Below, piece by piece: positions 49,135 through 59,711 of a stretch of 64,000 bases of DNA. Every line of letters begins with the position of its first letter. Within the stretch, counting starts at the first letter, position 1. The stretch lies in NCBI GenBank assembly GCA_905221605.1, contig CAJNDS010002619.1:1-64000 (forward strand), read 5' to 3'. Below the pieces are notes generated by a model that saw nothing but the letters and a program-made list of their open reading frames with translations, did not search any database and was not told the DNA's origin. The translations under genes were made by a program, and so were the position numbers. Source of the DNA: Symbiodinium natans (lineage: Eukaryota; Sar; Dinophyceae; Suessiales; Symbiodiniaceae).

Positions 49135-50389
49135 CTACAATGCAGCAAACCATTCACTTTTTGCCTCGGACTTGGCTTTCTCATCTTCAATGATCTCAAC
49201 CACTTTGTTGGAGGCCTTGCCATCAAACACCGCTGCGATGCTGACGTCGGCCACCAAGTCCCGAGACACCTCTCCGCTGTTCAATGTGTCTTCTTTGGCC
49301 ACCAACCTTGATGCGTCAAGTACACAACTCAAACAGTGCTGCCCTGAACGTCATTGTACGTCCACATGCGATGCGCAAAAAGCAACCAATCACGAAGTAA
49401 AGTATGTTCAGGGACGGCTGTTTCGGAAAAACATTAGTAAGGAAATTAGTTGTAACTACACATTGTTGCCTCATTTCAAGCAACAGGTTGGTCTCTGGGG
49501 CGGTGGATTTAAGACCACCTGGCCGCACGATTGTGTAGTCGATGCCAGATGCACGCAGGTATTTCTCTGCTTCCAGCTTCTCATCCAGCACGTTGCCAAA
49601 CGCATTCGTAACTTGGAAACCAGGGCTGTTTTCCTGTCCCCAAGCTCGCGCATTCGTCAAGATGGAAGACACAAGTACGATTTTGCTGACCCCGGATTTT
49701 TTGGCAGCATCTACCAAGGACTTCGTTCCCAAGTTGTCGACCGCATGCGCGTCTGCTCCCATAGCGAAAGGGTTCGATGGGACGAAACCTGTCGCAACAA
49801 TGAGCGCGTCGCACCCCGTCAAAGTCGCTGCCAGCTTGTCAACAGAATCCTTCGTGACGTCCAAAGGCTTCAAAGATACCCCTTTCGTGTCAACTGCCTT
49901 GACCTCATCGATCATTGCTCCACGGATGGTAATGGACGACTTGCTCAACTCTTTTTCGGCTTTGGCGGTATCTCGGACTCCTCCAATTATTGAGACATCG
50001 CCCATTTTTGACAGTTTTTCGACGATGCGCCTTCCAGTTTGCCCAGTTGCGCCGGCCACCAAAATAGTCTTGGGTGCAACAGCATATGCGGTTTCTGCCT
50101 GCCCGGTTCCAACCGTAGCGAGGGCCATGAACACGTTTCGCCTGCTAAGCGGTGCTTCCAGATCAGCCCCGCAATCAAGCGAAGCTGCCGTTTTGGCACG
50201 TGTTGGTTGCGACTGCTGTGCAAGGAAAAGGTGCACGTCACTCTGCCAAGCTTGCCACAGCAGCAGCGCTGCAAAGCCTAGCAGCACTGGCGTCACATTC
50301 CGACGACGAGGCCCCATGCTTTCAAAAGGCTGCTGCACGCCGTACAATAAGATTGGTGCTACCTGCGCTGTAACCAACATCCGTGGCAT
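49135..50389 (-). CDS. atypical short-chain dehydrogenase / NAD(P)-binding protein, plastid-type leader
   Basis: An SDR of the atypical NAD(P)-binding (NmrA / Tic62-like) kind. Exon 1 is 50389-49470 and exon 2 is 49306-49135, joined by a 163-bp GC-AG intron (49307-49469); the spliced product is 363 residues. The nucleotide motif GATGQTGRR is at 113-121, followed by DALIVATGF, KIVLVSSI and DYTIVRPGGLKS. Exon 2 supplies the conserved tail LVAKEDTLNSGEVSRDLVAD and NKVVEI. Reading past the donor would replace this tail with a short unrelated one. The leader has a hydrophobic segment at residues 34-47, a Ser/Thr/Arg-rich stretch, then SRRNVFMALATVG with a following AYA, resembling a twin-arginine thylakoid signal. 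The true start may be Met25. Substrate unknown. Confidence 0.9.
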
Positions 50390-51470
50390 TCAAAACATGC
50401 ATTTGCCAATCCTCACAAATGCAGTCAAAAAATAAGCACTCACAAGCACCGTGTGCCACCGCAAAATGTTTTTTCAATTTACCTTGAGCAATCGCTCTTG
50501 GATGTTCGCGAGAAGACTGTCTGCGCAAGCACCGTGTTTCATATACAGGCATTCACACAAACTCACACATTCAAATTCATTCAAACACGAATTTCAAGCC
50601 GTCAATCATATTACCAGCTGATGGCCAACGATTTTACGTCACTGCACTTTCAGAACAACGACAATGAATCCCAGCGAGTTATCAATATGCGCCACGTTGG
50701 TTCAGTTCTACGTTGCCCGTTCTTGGTGATCCTCTTGTTATTATCTTTTGTATACCTTCACTGTAATGTACTGGTAGAACAGTGTTGCAACGTTGCGCCA
50801 CCCCAAACAGCTTGCCGTCACAAACGGTAAAGTTGTCAAGATGAAACTTTGCACTGTGAAGTTCAGGGTCGCTCATGTCACTATGCTTGCATCACGATGA
50901 ATGTTCATGCACTTGCAACGCAATGAGAAAAACTTCTAATTCAGAAGCTGCGAAAGATACGTCAATGCATGGTCTTGTACACGAAATAACGACAACGAAC
51001 GTTACTCCTTGTAAGAGACCGCAAACGCGCTCGCACACATTTCGTTCCTGTTTCCACTTCGGTGCCAGAAGACAACCCCTTTTACTCGACGACGCTCATG
51101 AGGTTCGCAACGAACCGATTTCTGGAGTACCACAATCTATGCAACTAAAGGAACTGTACTCTCCCAAACGCGCTCCACAAGGGAAGGAAAGGCGGGAACT
51201 TACATCTCCAGCAGAAGTCGCTGCAAGGCTTTACGCTACAGAGTCTTACACATGCTCCATGTGAGCAGGGTACGTCAAGCTCCAAACACCTGCAGCGCAC
51301 CAGCAGCATTGCAAGCGGACGCCTTCGGGGTTAATGTAAGCGTTACCAGGTTCCCAAAGAAGGGAACCCAACCGTTCTGCTCTCCACTTTGCCCTGCAAT
51401 TAAGCGCCGTGTGTGCGGGGCAGATTTCTGCCTAACAGTTTGTTTTGGTCATGGAACCAGCAAAACAGCA
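50390..51470. other. no assignable gene
   Basis: The presumed 5' flank of the SDR gene. Short frames, no recognised motif. Confidence 0.45.
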
Positions 51471-51679
51471 TGCCCAGTAAAACGGCGACCGGGCACACCC
51501 CCCTGCCCAGTAAAATTGCTACCTTTGGCCCGATGGTCGCCGTTTTACTGGGCAAGCTCTGGTTAAAAAACCGACCTTGCCCAGTAAAACGGCGACCTTC
51601 GGGGTCCAAGGTTGCATTTTTACTGGGCAGGGTGGAAAGGTCGCCGTTTTGCTGGGCAAGGTCGCCGTTTTACTGGGCA
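51471..51679. repeat. seven copies of a 20-bp motif in both orientations
   Basis: The motif is TGCCCAGTAAAACGGCGACC. Plus copies: 51471-51490, 51504-51523 (diverged) and 51578-51597. Minus copies: 51535-51554, 51610-51629 (diverged), 51639-51658 and 51660-51679. Spacing is irregular (1-23 bp). Neighbouring opposite copies can pair as hairpins. No association with a transposase or gene is visible. Confidence 0.95.
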
Positions 51680-51994
51680 AGGTCAATTATTTTAACCCAG
51701 ACTGGGTCTTTCCTGTTGGGAGAAGGACTCGAGATCCGATCTACAGTTGTGGCAAGCAAGGTGTAAGGGCATTTTTGGCATAAATGCGGTTTTCATACAT
51801 TCCTGGAGCGGTCTGTGTGCTTGCACATGGATGCTTAGAAAGCATTGTACCAGAAGTCGTGTTGCTTCCATTGCCCAGCAATGCGTTTATGACGTGCGTG
51901 TCCTCCTTATGGGTGCTGATTGCCTTGTCATCTCAAGTGGTATTGGAACCTACCGGCCTTCTGCCGGCGCTGAGAACTTCTTTCCAAGCGCTCT

Positions 51995-52087
51995 GAGCAA
52001 GGTTCGGGGGGGGGGGGTTCGAAGCTGGGTTCAACCCAGGTTCGAACTCCCGGCCCTCCGGGGGGGGGGGGGGGGGGGGGGGGGGTG
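51995..52087. repeat. poly-G runs with GGTTCGAA / AACCCAGG palindromes
   Basis: G runs at 52004-52018 and 52060-52085 flank GAAGCTGGGTTCAACCCAGG, which contains the hairpin word TGGGTTCAACCCA. It lies just past the 3' tail of the first LINE copy. Confidence 0.85.
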
Positions 52088-53067
52088 GGAACAACAACAT
52101 CGAGAATTTTTTTTCGAGTTGAGCGAACAAAAGCGATCCACCGTCTTGGTGTTTGGGTTGTGAAAACCGTGCCTCTGTACTGGCACTCCTGATGGCCCTC
52201 TTGGCCCTATGGTACAGGGGGAGGAAAGCACCTCCTCCTAGGCTACCATCCTCTTTGGGATGCTACCAGAGGTTGTACCTCAGGAGAGAGGATTGAACCT
52301 CCTGGCAAAAACACCTCAGGTTTTGGTGCAAGGGGTGCAAACCGTGAGGGGAGGGCCAGGGGTGCTCTCTGGCAGCGAGGATGAACCTCTGCTTTCATCC
52401 TCTTTGGGATACTACCAGAGGCTGGTACCTCACGAGAGGTTAGGAACCTCCTGACAACAGTTCCCTCAAGGCCTTTGATGCACTTGGTGCAGGCTGACAG
52501 AGGGAGGCGGTCAGGGTTCCGCTCCGGTAGCGAGGATGGTACCTCTTGCCTTTCCTCGCTGGGAGGATGCTAGGCTGCATCAGCTGGTGGCTCCCTCAGG
52601 GGGACCAACTCCCAGCGAGGCTCTTCCATGATGTTGCCGAGGGGTCGTGCTAGCCCATAGTCCGGTGAGGGCAACTCATATAGGACTTTCATGTCAATGA
52701 GAGCCTCGACAAACACCATGTCCATGTTCTTTAACTCCCACAGCAACAGGCTTGCCAGCATGGGGACGCTAGCATGGTGGAGGCTGACCCACCTCCTGAC
52801 TTTGTTGCTTAGGGTGGGGGAGTCTTGGTCGAACCACCGGAAAAAGGAGACGAGCCGGGTTTGGCTGGGGAAACCGTAGTGTTCCCTTGTGCCCCAGTTG
52901 GCTACGTCCAGGGACGTTAACCGGTGGTACTTGGGCATTCCCAAGTACCCCCAGTTATGCTCCCCTTGATCCCGGGGATGGAGGTACCCCTCCGGAAGGC
53001 GTAGTCCTGACCAGAAGCACAACATAATGCACATCTGGAGGAACGAACCGTCCGGTGTTGGGCAATT
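52088..53067 (-). mobile_element. LINE-type copy, 5'-truncated, with an unrelated ORF
   Basis: In minus orientation this copy ends in CTCAACTCGAAAAAAAA followed by TTCTCGATGTTGTT. Its 3' non-coding part (about 52560-52110) is nearly identical to 60290-59832 and clearly related to 53540-53068, so three elements share this tail. Upstream of the tail is an ORF, not the RNase H end seen in the full-length copy next to it. The copy abuts the 3' end of the full-length LINE at about 53068. Confidence 0.75.
52570..53063 (-). CDS. ORF of the truncated element, unknown function
   Basis: An open frame of about 165 codons inside the element. The longer open stretch to 53139 runs into the neighbouring element. 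Words include MPKYHRLTSLDVANWGTREH, FFRWFDQDSP and YELPSPDYGLARPL. A second copy of its last 60-80 codons is at 60542-60311, so the ORF is a repeated part of the element family and not a host gene. It has no RT, endonuclease or RNase H motif. The function is not recognised. Confidence 0.6.
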
Positions 53068-53547
53068 TTTTTCCGAGTTGAGCGAACTAGTGCGAACCAC
53101 CTCCTTGGGTTGTGAAAAACCGTGCCTCTGTACTGGCACATCTGATGGCCCTCATGGCCCTATGGTACAGGGGAGGAATATCACCTCCTCCTAAGCTATC
53201 ATCCTCTTTGGGATGCTACCAGAGGTTGATACCTCATGAGAGGATTGAACCTCCTGGCAAAACATTCCTCAAGGTTTCTGGTGCACTGTGTGCAAACTGT
53301 GAGAGGAAATCGGCCAGGGGTGTGTTCTCTGGCAGCGAGGATGAACCTCGACTCCATCATCCTCGTTGGGATGCTACCAGAGGGTGATACCTCATGAGAG
53401 GATTAAACCTCCTGACAAAAATTCCCTCAAGGCCGCTGGTGCACCTGGCGCAGGCTGTTAGAGGGGATCGGTCAGGGGTGGTTTCTCTGGTAGCGAGGAT
53501 GACCTTCACTTTATCCTCACTGGGAGGATGCAACCTCCTAGGTTGCT

Positions 53548-54840
53548 TCAGCTGCCGGTGCCTTCAGGGATTTTGCACAGGGGGTCTGCTGCAACTTGGG
53601 CTGTCCCTTGCACCTGCTGAAAGAGGCTGCGGATGGCATTGGTTGGCTCGGGCTTAAACTGCGCCTTGCACCTGGGGTCTTTTTTAAAACTGCATGCAAC
53701 TGAAAGTTTTTGCGAAACATTTTTGGTCTTCAAGGACAACTGTCCACCACAACCTTCGCAGACCCACAGTTGTCTGTCCCCTAGCAGTTTTAAAACATGT
53801 GTAACATGTACCCCTTCAACCGTCACTCTGCCTTGGTGTGTGCATTGGTGCGCTGCCAGTGCTTCCAAGGTTTTGCGGTTCTTTGTGTGCAGGAGTTTAA
53901 GTTGACACTGAGCACACCGGAGGTTGAGACCTTCCCATTCCCACGCATGCACAGGTTTGGTCCGGACCAGCTCCTGGAACCATTCCTGTTGGGTGGTAAT
54001 GTGGCCTCTCCCTATGTTGGAGCCAATGCGCTTTTTGCAGGGCCTGGAGGTGGCCTCGTTGCTCTTGCGAGCCTGCTTTTCCTGCAAGAAGACCTTATAC
54101 ACAGGGTGCTGATTTTCCCCAATGGCAGTAAGGATCTTTTCCGCCCTGCTCGCCAGGAATTCTTGAGCTTTTTTGCTGCAATGGTCCTGGTACTGACTGG
54201 CTGCCCGGGTATCAGGGTGGGCCAGCTCGGCCGCTTTTTCCCCACACAGCTTGTCCGCCAGGTCATTGACCTGCTGTCTCCACGAGTTTTCCGCACCCAC
54301 CTTCCGGAGGAACTCCTCCTCTGAAACATGGGACGGAACCCATTTCATTTTGAGGCGGTTGACATCTGTGGCTTGCAGCTCCCACCAGATGTCACCGTGG
54401 GTCTTACCCGGCTTTGGGCTGCGGACTCTTTTCGGGACACCGAGGCAGTCCAGTGTCGTGTCAATAGGGCCTTCGGTATAACGGGCCAGTTGCAAAACTG
54501 CATACAGCTCCCCCCGAAAAACCGTCTGTGGTCCAGGGACTTGGCCTACGATTGCTCCTACCTGGACGTAGTCTTGGCCCTGTTTCTTGCAGGCTACCAC
54601 TGCATATGCCACCTGCCGGAGTCTCGGGTCCGCCGTGTAGGGGCCACCACTAGCATCTGTGCCATACACAAGCTCCGGGTCGCTGAGGGGCTCTTTGTCA
54701 GCCCATATACCCAAAAAGATGGGATTGTCCTCCTGTGGAGGTTGTACCTCCCATTCGGGTTTGGGCGGGAGGCCCCTGGTCCACAGCGATCTCGGGCCTC
54801 GGGCCCTGCCTTCTTGGAACCATGTTGGCAACTCCCAGTT
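53548..54840 (-). pseudogene. LINE ORF2, RNase H and C-terminal region
   Basis: The frame is open for about 427 codons without an ATG at its upstream edge, consistent with a frameshift from the segment before it. RNase H residues are visible: Asp in YGTDASGG, Glu in FRGELYAVLQL, Asp in TTLDCLGV and His in KWVPSHVSEEE. Downstream are Cys pairs (LRCAQCQL and VCEGCGGQ) that may form a further zinc module near the C-terminus. It ends at PEGTGS just before the shared 3' non-coding tail. Confidence 0.85.
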
Positions 54841-55581
54841 CTAAGCTTCCCACCAGGCACAATCCAAGAGCACATGCTCCCAGTCCGCTTCCTGGTGGCA
54901 TCGGGGGCACACTTTGACAGCAGAGTTTTGGCTGCACACCAAGGCACCCTGCCAAACACATCTCAGGGCAGCTGCTTTCGTGGTTCGCCCTTCTTTCTTA
55001 AAACCCCCCAGCAGTTTCCTCCCTACCGTCCAGTCGACTCCCTCCTTTAGCTCAGGGGCAGCGAGGCCGGTGGCGATGCGGCGGTCCACGTCTTTCTGAT
55101 AGGTTTGCTGGAGGAGGTCTAGGACACGACACTCCTGCTGTGGGGTGTGCATGGTGTGTTTGGTGCCGTGGGTGTCCAGCCACTCATCACTGCCTCTAGG
55201 CTGCCAACCCAGGTCAAGCAGGTATGCAACTGTGGCTGCCAGAGGGCCCCTTACCATTTGCCACCTGCTGCCGGCTTCTTCCAGCTTTTGGACTGTGAGG
55301 CCCCAGGTTCTTTCCAGCAGGTCTTCCTTGCCGGCCCACCTCTTCTTGAGCTGGAACCAGGCTTCAACTTGCTGGACCATCATGGTGCGACCCGGATCCT
55401 GGTACTTGTCTCCTACAGAGGACAGAGCCACCTCTAGGTTGCCCATTTTCTGTCTGCCACACTGTTCAGCCAGGGCAGTCCGGAGCTTCTGTCTCCGGGT
55501 GGGTGGCATTCCCTGGGCTTGGTGGCCCCAAGTAAGGACGGAGGCAACCCCTCCTCTGAAGAGGCGGACCTTGGCGGGCAC
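54841..55581 (-). pseudogene. LINE ORF2, region after the RT core
   Basis: About 245 codons carrying the thumb/linker between RT and RNase H. It ends in a zinc-type motif CPRCHQEADWEHVLLDC (C-x2-C-x7-H-x4-C), typical of the C-terminal side of LINE reverse transcriptases. A stop and frame change at 54841 separate it from RNase H, and another frame change near 55600 separates it from the RT core. Confidence 0.75.
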
Positions 55582-55601
55582 ACTCGGGACTCTCAGTTGT
55601 T

Positions 55602-57129
55602 TTAACTTCTTCTGTCTTTTGCCCGCTTTGTGCCTTCGGGCTCTTCCTTGACCCTTCGGACCCGACCCAGGGCACAGTCCAGGCCTAAATCCTTCATGCT
55701 ATCACAGATAGCTGGGTCCCCATCTTTGCGCAGCTTCTGTAGCTCCCTTCTGGCTTCTGCAGTGGTGCACAGGAAGCCTGTTTTCTTAAGGGACAGACGG
55801 AGGTCGCTACCTTCCAGAAGCCGGCGAAGGGTTTTGTAACCTTCATAAACCGCAAAAGCTGCCTGCTCAGGATATCGTGCCTCGAAATCCGCTCCGATAT
55901 CGTCCACCCAGGTGTCTAAGGCGGTGATATTTCGGAGCTGAGCGGCTTCTTGCATTATGGGTTGGAGGTAAACCCTTGCCATCATTGTTGCAAACGGGCA
56001 CCCTGCGAGGATGCCCCTCCCTCGCAGGGAGGATCCCCTCCGAAAGGAGATCCTCTGCCACAAGATATCTCGTTCCCCGGTAGACTTGCAAGACCAGGAG
56101 GGCTATAGCTGGCGGGAAGCCGGTCGCCACTATTCGCTCCTCCAATTTGGTCCAATTAACACTGTCATAGAAAGTCTGCAGGTCCAACAGGACCGCACAG
56201 GCATGTTTGTTGGCCGCTCGGCTAACCTCTCCTCTAAGGAGTCTCTGCATGCCTGTTTCTAGACAAGTGTTACCCGGGGAGGCTTTATCGCATGGGAACC
56301 TCTCTGCAGTTTCTCGCATCCATTTCTTGACGACCTGTGCTCTGCAGAAGCACCAAAGCCGGTAGGTGATGGATGTGAGGGTTATGGGCCTTTCTATGTC
56401 AGCATTTTTGGGCAGGAGTGCCACATGATGTGCCTGCCAGTGCTGTGGCGCCACTCCTGTGGTTTCAGCCAGGTTCAGGACTTGGGTGAGCTGCTCATAG
56501 GCCGGCCCAGGGAGGTTTTTGAGGGCAGCATAGGTGAGCCCATCAAGACCTCCTGCCTTGTCGGTGACATTCTTGAGGATGACCTCGAGCACCTCTGCTG
56601 TTATCTTGAACAGCGGGGAGGCTTTGGCTGCATCAAGCAGGGTTTGGCTGATCGGAGGGGAGCATTCTACCTCTCCCCAAATTGCGACCCACTGCTTCCT
56701 CCTGGCCCCTGGGCGCTCTTCGCCTGGGAGGTTTTGGAAGGGCCGATCTAGGACTCTCTCACTCTTTTTGAGAGAACTGTAGAGAGGTCTCATCCCTTTC
56801 GCTAATCCCGCTTGGAGCCAGTCCTTGTATTGGGCCTGCTGCTCCTTGGCTCTTTGCATCTGGAGGGCCGCCTCCTTGTGCCTGGCAGCGACACTCAAAG
56901 ACCGCCACTGTGGTTCTGTTGCTGAACATTGCTTGTACAGTTCTGTGAGGAAGGCAGTTCCTTCAGCAATGTCTTGACAGGTTTGGAGGGGGCCTAGGTC
57001 CGGTAGGTGCTGCTGGGAGGCGGGCACTTCCTCCAGGATTCTGGCCATTCGTGCCCACCAGCCCACTTCAGAGCCTTTGGGGGCAGTGGAAGGGCGCTGC
57101 AGGACTAAGGGTCCCCATTGGGCCTGCAC
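55602..57129 (-). pseudogene. LINE ORF2, reverse transcriptase (frameshifted)
   Basis: The first frame (57129-55867) carries the RT fingers (RPITLTSITYRLW) and motif A (VLLDLQTFYDSVNW). The second frame (56063-55602) carries motif B (GILAGCPFATMM) and motif C (TWVDDIGAD). The reading should pass from VAEDLLS in one frame to RGRGILAG in the other, so one frameshift near 56050 breaks the enzyme between motifs A and B. The upstream edge has no ATG and overlaps the end of the endonuclease frame. Confidence 0.88.
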
Positions 57130-58358
57130 ACACCAACCTCTGCCTGTTCTCGGTGCTTCGTGACAGTGCTCCAGGCTGGTTGGGCACAGGTCCTGTCCAT
57201 TATGGCGAAATGGGAGGGTTGGACCTCACGCCTTTCTTGGTTTTTGAGGTCTGCTGTGAGCTTCGGGAACTGGGGAAGCTTCCAGGACTTCCATTCGCTG
57301 GCACCGTCCTGGACTTTGAGGTGCAGGGCTGCATGTGGTTTCCACGGGACTGCCAGGGTCACAGACAGATCCACCAGGGCTTCCAGGCTCCTACTCACAA
57401 CCCCAAAGTCCAGTTCCGCCCCATGGTTGCATGTAGCCTCTCCAGTGGCAACCATCCGCCCCCTCATTACCTGAATCAGTGTTGTGTCCTGAACTTCGGT
57501 CGGGTCCAGGTTCCAATCTCCCAGGATGATCCAGGGTTCCGGGAGGGTTCTTACGAAAGCCACTAGAGAGGAGAGCACCTCTGCATTCGTGGGACCGTTT
57601 AGGCCTTCCGTGTCCCTCAGGTAGAGGGACACGATCGTGTAGTCCCACCGTCTTTGTCTCAGGCCCACGGCTGTGTAGCCTGCCCCTTTGCATTGGTAGG
57701 TGGCTTTTTGCCACACTCCGCTATTTTTGGGAAAGGCACAAGCAGTGCCCCCCAACCTTGTGCCCTTGTCCGACAGGGAGGCCGGCTCAGCATAGAGATC
57801 CCATCCTAGGGATTGCAGTGTGGCTCTCCTGCCATGCAGCAGTTCCGGTGTGAGGTGGGTTTCCTGCAGACACACCACCTTGGCTTTGGAGGAGGTTACC
57901 CACTCCAGTGCCCCGTTGTTGAAACTGGTGACATTGGCGCTCATGATACTTAGATACTGGTCAGGCGAGGCGGAAGGTTTAACCTTCTCCTGGCTGGGCT
58001 CTTCTGAGTCGGTGCTCTCGCCGTGGGTAGGGTCTTCCTCTCGTTCCTGTTGACCCAGCACCTGTTCCGGTGTCAGGGACTCTTCCTTCTTTGGGAGCTC
58101 AGAGGCTATCACCTCCTTTGCTTGTTGAATGGCTTTCCCGGTGACATCCTCTCCTTGCTCTAGGGCATGCAGGACCATTCTGCACCAACCCCAGGCCAGG
58201 GAGTCCTCCGCCATCACCTCCTCTTGGGCTTCGATGAAGCTTAAAAGGGTGGCTTCCTTCGCCTGGAAGGGGCTTGCTTGATCTCCCAGGAGGCTGACCA
58301 CCTCCTGCCATGTCATCTCCGAACCCAAGTCATCTGGGCTGCAGAGGGAAGGTCTCAC
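57105..58358 (-). CDS. LINE ORF2, AP-type endonuclease
   Basis: About 417 codons; the open frame has no ATG at its edge (GTG at 58358). The endonuclease/exonuclease/phosphatase fold is recognised from SIMSANVTSFN, VVCLQETHL (catalytic Glu), WIILGDWNLDP (Asp/Asn), LDFGVVS and the terminal His in WKPHAALH. The first 135 residues are an acidic, Glu-rich region with no known fold. The frame ends with a stop at 57105, before RT begins in another frame. Confidence 0.85.
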   Translation of the reverse strand: MRPSLCSPDDLGSEMTWQEVVSLLGDQASPFQAKEATLLSFIEAQEEVMAEDSLAWGWCRMVLHALEQGEDVTGKAIQQAKEVIASELPKKEESLTPEQVLGQQEREEDPTHGESTDSEEPSQEKVKPSASPDQYLSIMSANVTSFNNGALEWVTSSKAKVVCLQETHLTPELLHGRRATLQSLGWDLYAEPASLSDKGTRLGGTACAFPKNSGVWQKATYQCKGAGYTAVGLRQRRWDYTIVSLYLRDTEGLNGPTNAEVLSSLVAFVRTLPEPWIILGDWNLDPTEVQDTTLIQVMRGRMVATGEATCNHGAELDFGVVSRSLEALVDLSVTLAVPWKPHAALHLKVQDGASEWKSWKLPQFPKLTADLKNQERREVQPSHFAIMDRTCAQPAWSTVTKHREQAEVGVCRPNGDP

Positions 58359-58906
58359 CTTCTGGGCTTCATCTTTGCATTGTGGCGGGGGGGCGCCTTG
58401 GGTAACCAGAGTGATGGCTTCATTTGTTCGCCGTCTGCTGGTGCCTCATCATCTGTAAGGTCCAGCTTGAAAAACTTTGGCCCTGTGATCGGAACGCTTT
58501 CTGGCGACTCCTTTCCAGGCCGACAAAAGTGGCTGGGCTTCTGCCAGCCTTGCTCACAACCACTGCTGTCTGCAGTAAGTTGTTTCCCCAAGGCCTCCCT
58601 CAATCTTTTCCCATGTAGATTGATGTGAGCACCTTGCTTGTAATATTCAGCACACGCAACTAGGAACTGCTGGGCAGTTCGCAGCATGTGTTCCAGCCCT
58701 GGGCTGGGGTCGCACATTGGCTCTGTGGGGCCCTTGCTTTGGGGCTCCAGGCCCCACACGCCGAGTCCCGAGGCCACCGGGCCAAACCCCAGCGGGGCAT
58801 TGGCATTTCCGGGAGGCATCCCCTCCTGGGTTTGCTCCTCAAGGCCCGGAGGGGTGGGGCCCTCCTGTGCGACGCCTCTTTGCTTCTCGCTCCGCTTTAA
58901 TCTCAT
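58355..58906 (-). CDS. LINE linker ORF, unknown function
   Basis: 183 codons between ORF1 and the endonuclease, overlapping ORF1 by 68 bp in another frame. Pro/Gly/Glu-rich N-terminal half, then CAEYYKQGAHINLHGKRLRE and LTDDEAPADGEQ. The overlap suggests either ribosomal frameshift coupling or a mutation that split ORF1. Confidence 0.5.
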   Translation of the reverse strand: MRLKRSEKQRGVAQEGPTPPGLEEQTQEGMPPGNANAPLGFGPVASGLGVWGLEPQSKGPTEPMCDPSPGLEHMLRTAQQFLVACAEYYKQGAHINLHGKRLREALGKQLTADSSGCEQGWQKPSHFCRPGKESPESVPITGPKFFKLDLTDDEAPADGEQMKPSLWLPKAPPRHNAKMKPRR

Positions 58907-59588
58907 GGAGTTTCTTCTCTTGCTCCTCGTTGAGGCTTACCCCCAGTTCATGGAGGATGCTGTCGACCTCCATGTCCGCAGCGGATTCGCAGAAGACTTT
59001 CTCTTTGAGTAGGCCTGAGCTTGCCTCTACTGCCTTCTGTGCCCTCTCAGCTTGCTCATTCAGCACGATCATTTCTTGTAGAAGCTGCCTTAATGACTCC
59101 TTCGCCATGTCGATGCGCTTCTGCAGGCCAATCTTTTGATCAGCAATGTGCTTGAGCTTGCCGGCTGCGCTTTGCCAGCTTTGGCTGGCCTGGCTTGCAG
59201 CTTGGGAGGGCGTAACCTCCTGGCTGGCCTTGAGGCCTTTCAGGTAGGCTTTGACCTCCTCCGGCAGGGCGGCTTCATGCTTCTGGCACAGGTCTGTGAG
59301 GTCGTCCACCTCTTCCTTGACCTGTGCCTTGGGTGGTTTGTACCCTGCCTCCTGATTCGGCAGTGGGGTTTTCGGAGTCTTGGGCTTCTTTGGCGGCTGC
59401 CAGTAAGCAGCCTCAGCCACTGTGGGCCATTGTGGCTTCCACTGGCTCCAGTTCTGTCTCACCTTGCGAATGCTGTTTGCCCAGGGCGTTCTGCATTTCT
59501 TGCAGAGCATGTGCGGCTGAGCCTTGTCCGCCCAAATCCATCCTGTGCAGCTTTTGCCACTGCAACAGATGTACTCGCGGGGGGCCAT
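58839..59588 (-). CDS. LINE ORF1, zinc ribbon plus coiled coil
   Basis: The first ATG is at 59588, about 125 nt downstream of the spliced leader. The product is 249 residues. Near the N-terminus, CCSGKSCTGW followed by LCKKCRTPW gives a paired-Cys zinc-ribbon-like motif. The middle is Pro/Lys-rich. Residues from about 130 onward form a long charged coiled coil (QKRIDMAKESLRQLLQEM). ORF1 proteins of LINEs bind the element RNA; that role is inferred from position and architecture, since no RRM or CCHC knuckle is seen. Confidence 0.65.
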   Translation of the reverse strand: MAPREYICCSGKSCTGWIWADKAQPHMLCKKCRTPWANSIRKVRQNWSQWKPQWPTVAEAAYWQPPKKPKTPKTPLPNQEAGYKPPKAQVKEEVDDLTDLCQKHEAALPEEVKAYLKGLKASQEVTPSQAASQASQSWQSAAGKLKHIADQKIGLQKRIDMAKESLRQLLQEMIVLNEQAERAQKAVEASSGLLKEKVFCESAADMEVDSILHELGVSLNEEQEKKLHEIKAEREAKRRRTGGPHPSGP

Positions 59589-59679
59589 GGCTAAGAGGAA
59601 GGCACCTCTGGGCAAACTGTCCTAGGCTGGCTACCAGGCTAGGAAGGCTGAGACCTCCGAAACTTCCCTCAGGCTACTC

Positions 59680-59711
59680 CTTGAGCCAAACCAAGGCTTG
59701 AGCCAAAATGG
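59680..59711 (-). repeat. two relict spliced leaders
   Basis: Directly after the full leader comes CCATTTTGGCTCAAG (59711-59697), then a diverged CCTTGGTTTGGCTCAAG (59696-59680). The 15-nt relict starts exactly after the CCGTAG of a leader, the site where AG would serve as acceptor in a new round of trans-splicing. Confidence 0.9.

Noticed and set aside
51471-51679. CRISPR-like array
   Set aside because: Copies are in both orientations with irregular 1-23 bp spacers, and the genome is eukaryotic.
51995-52060. GGTTCGAACTCC resembling a tRNA T-arm
   Set aside because: The flanking stems do not pair and no D-arm or anticodon arm can be drawn.
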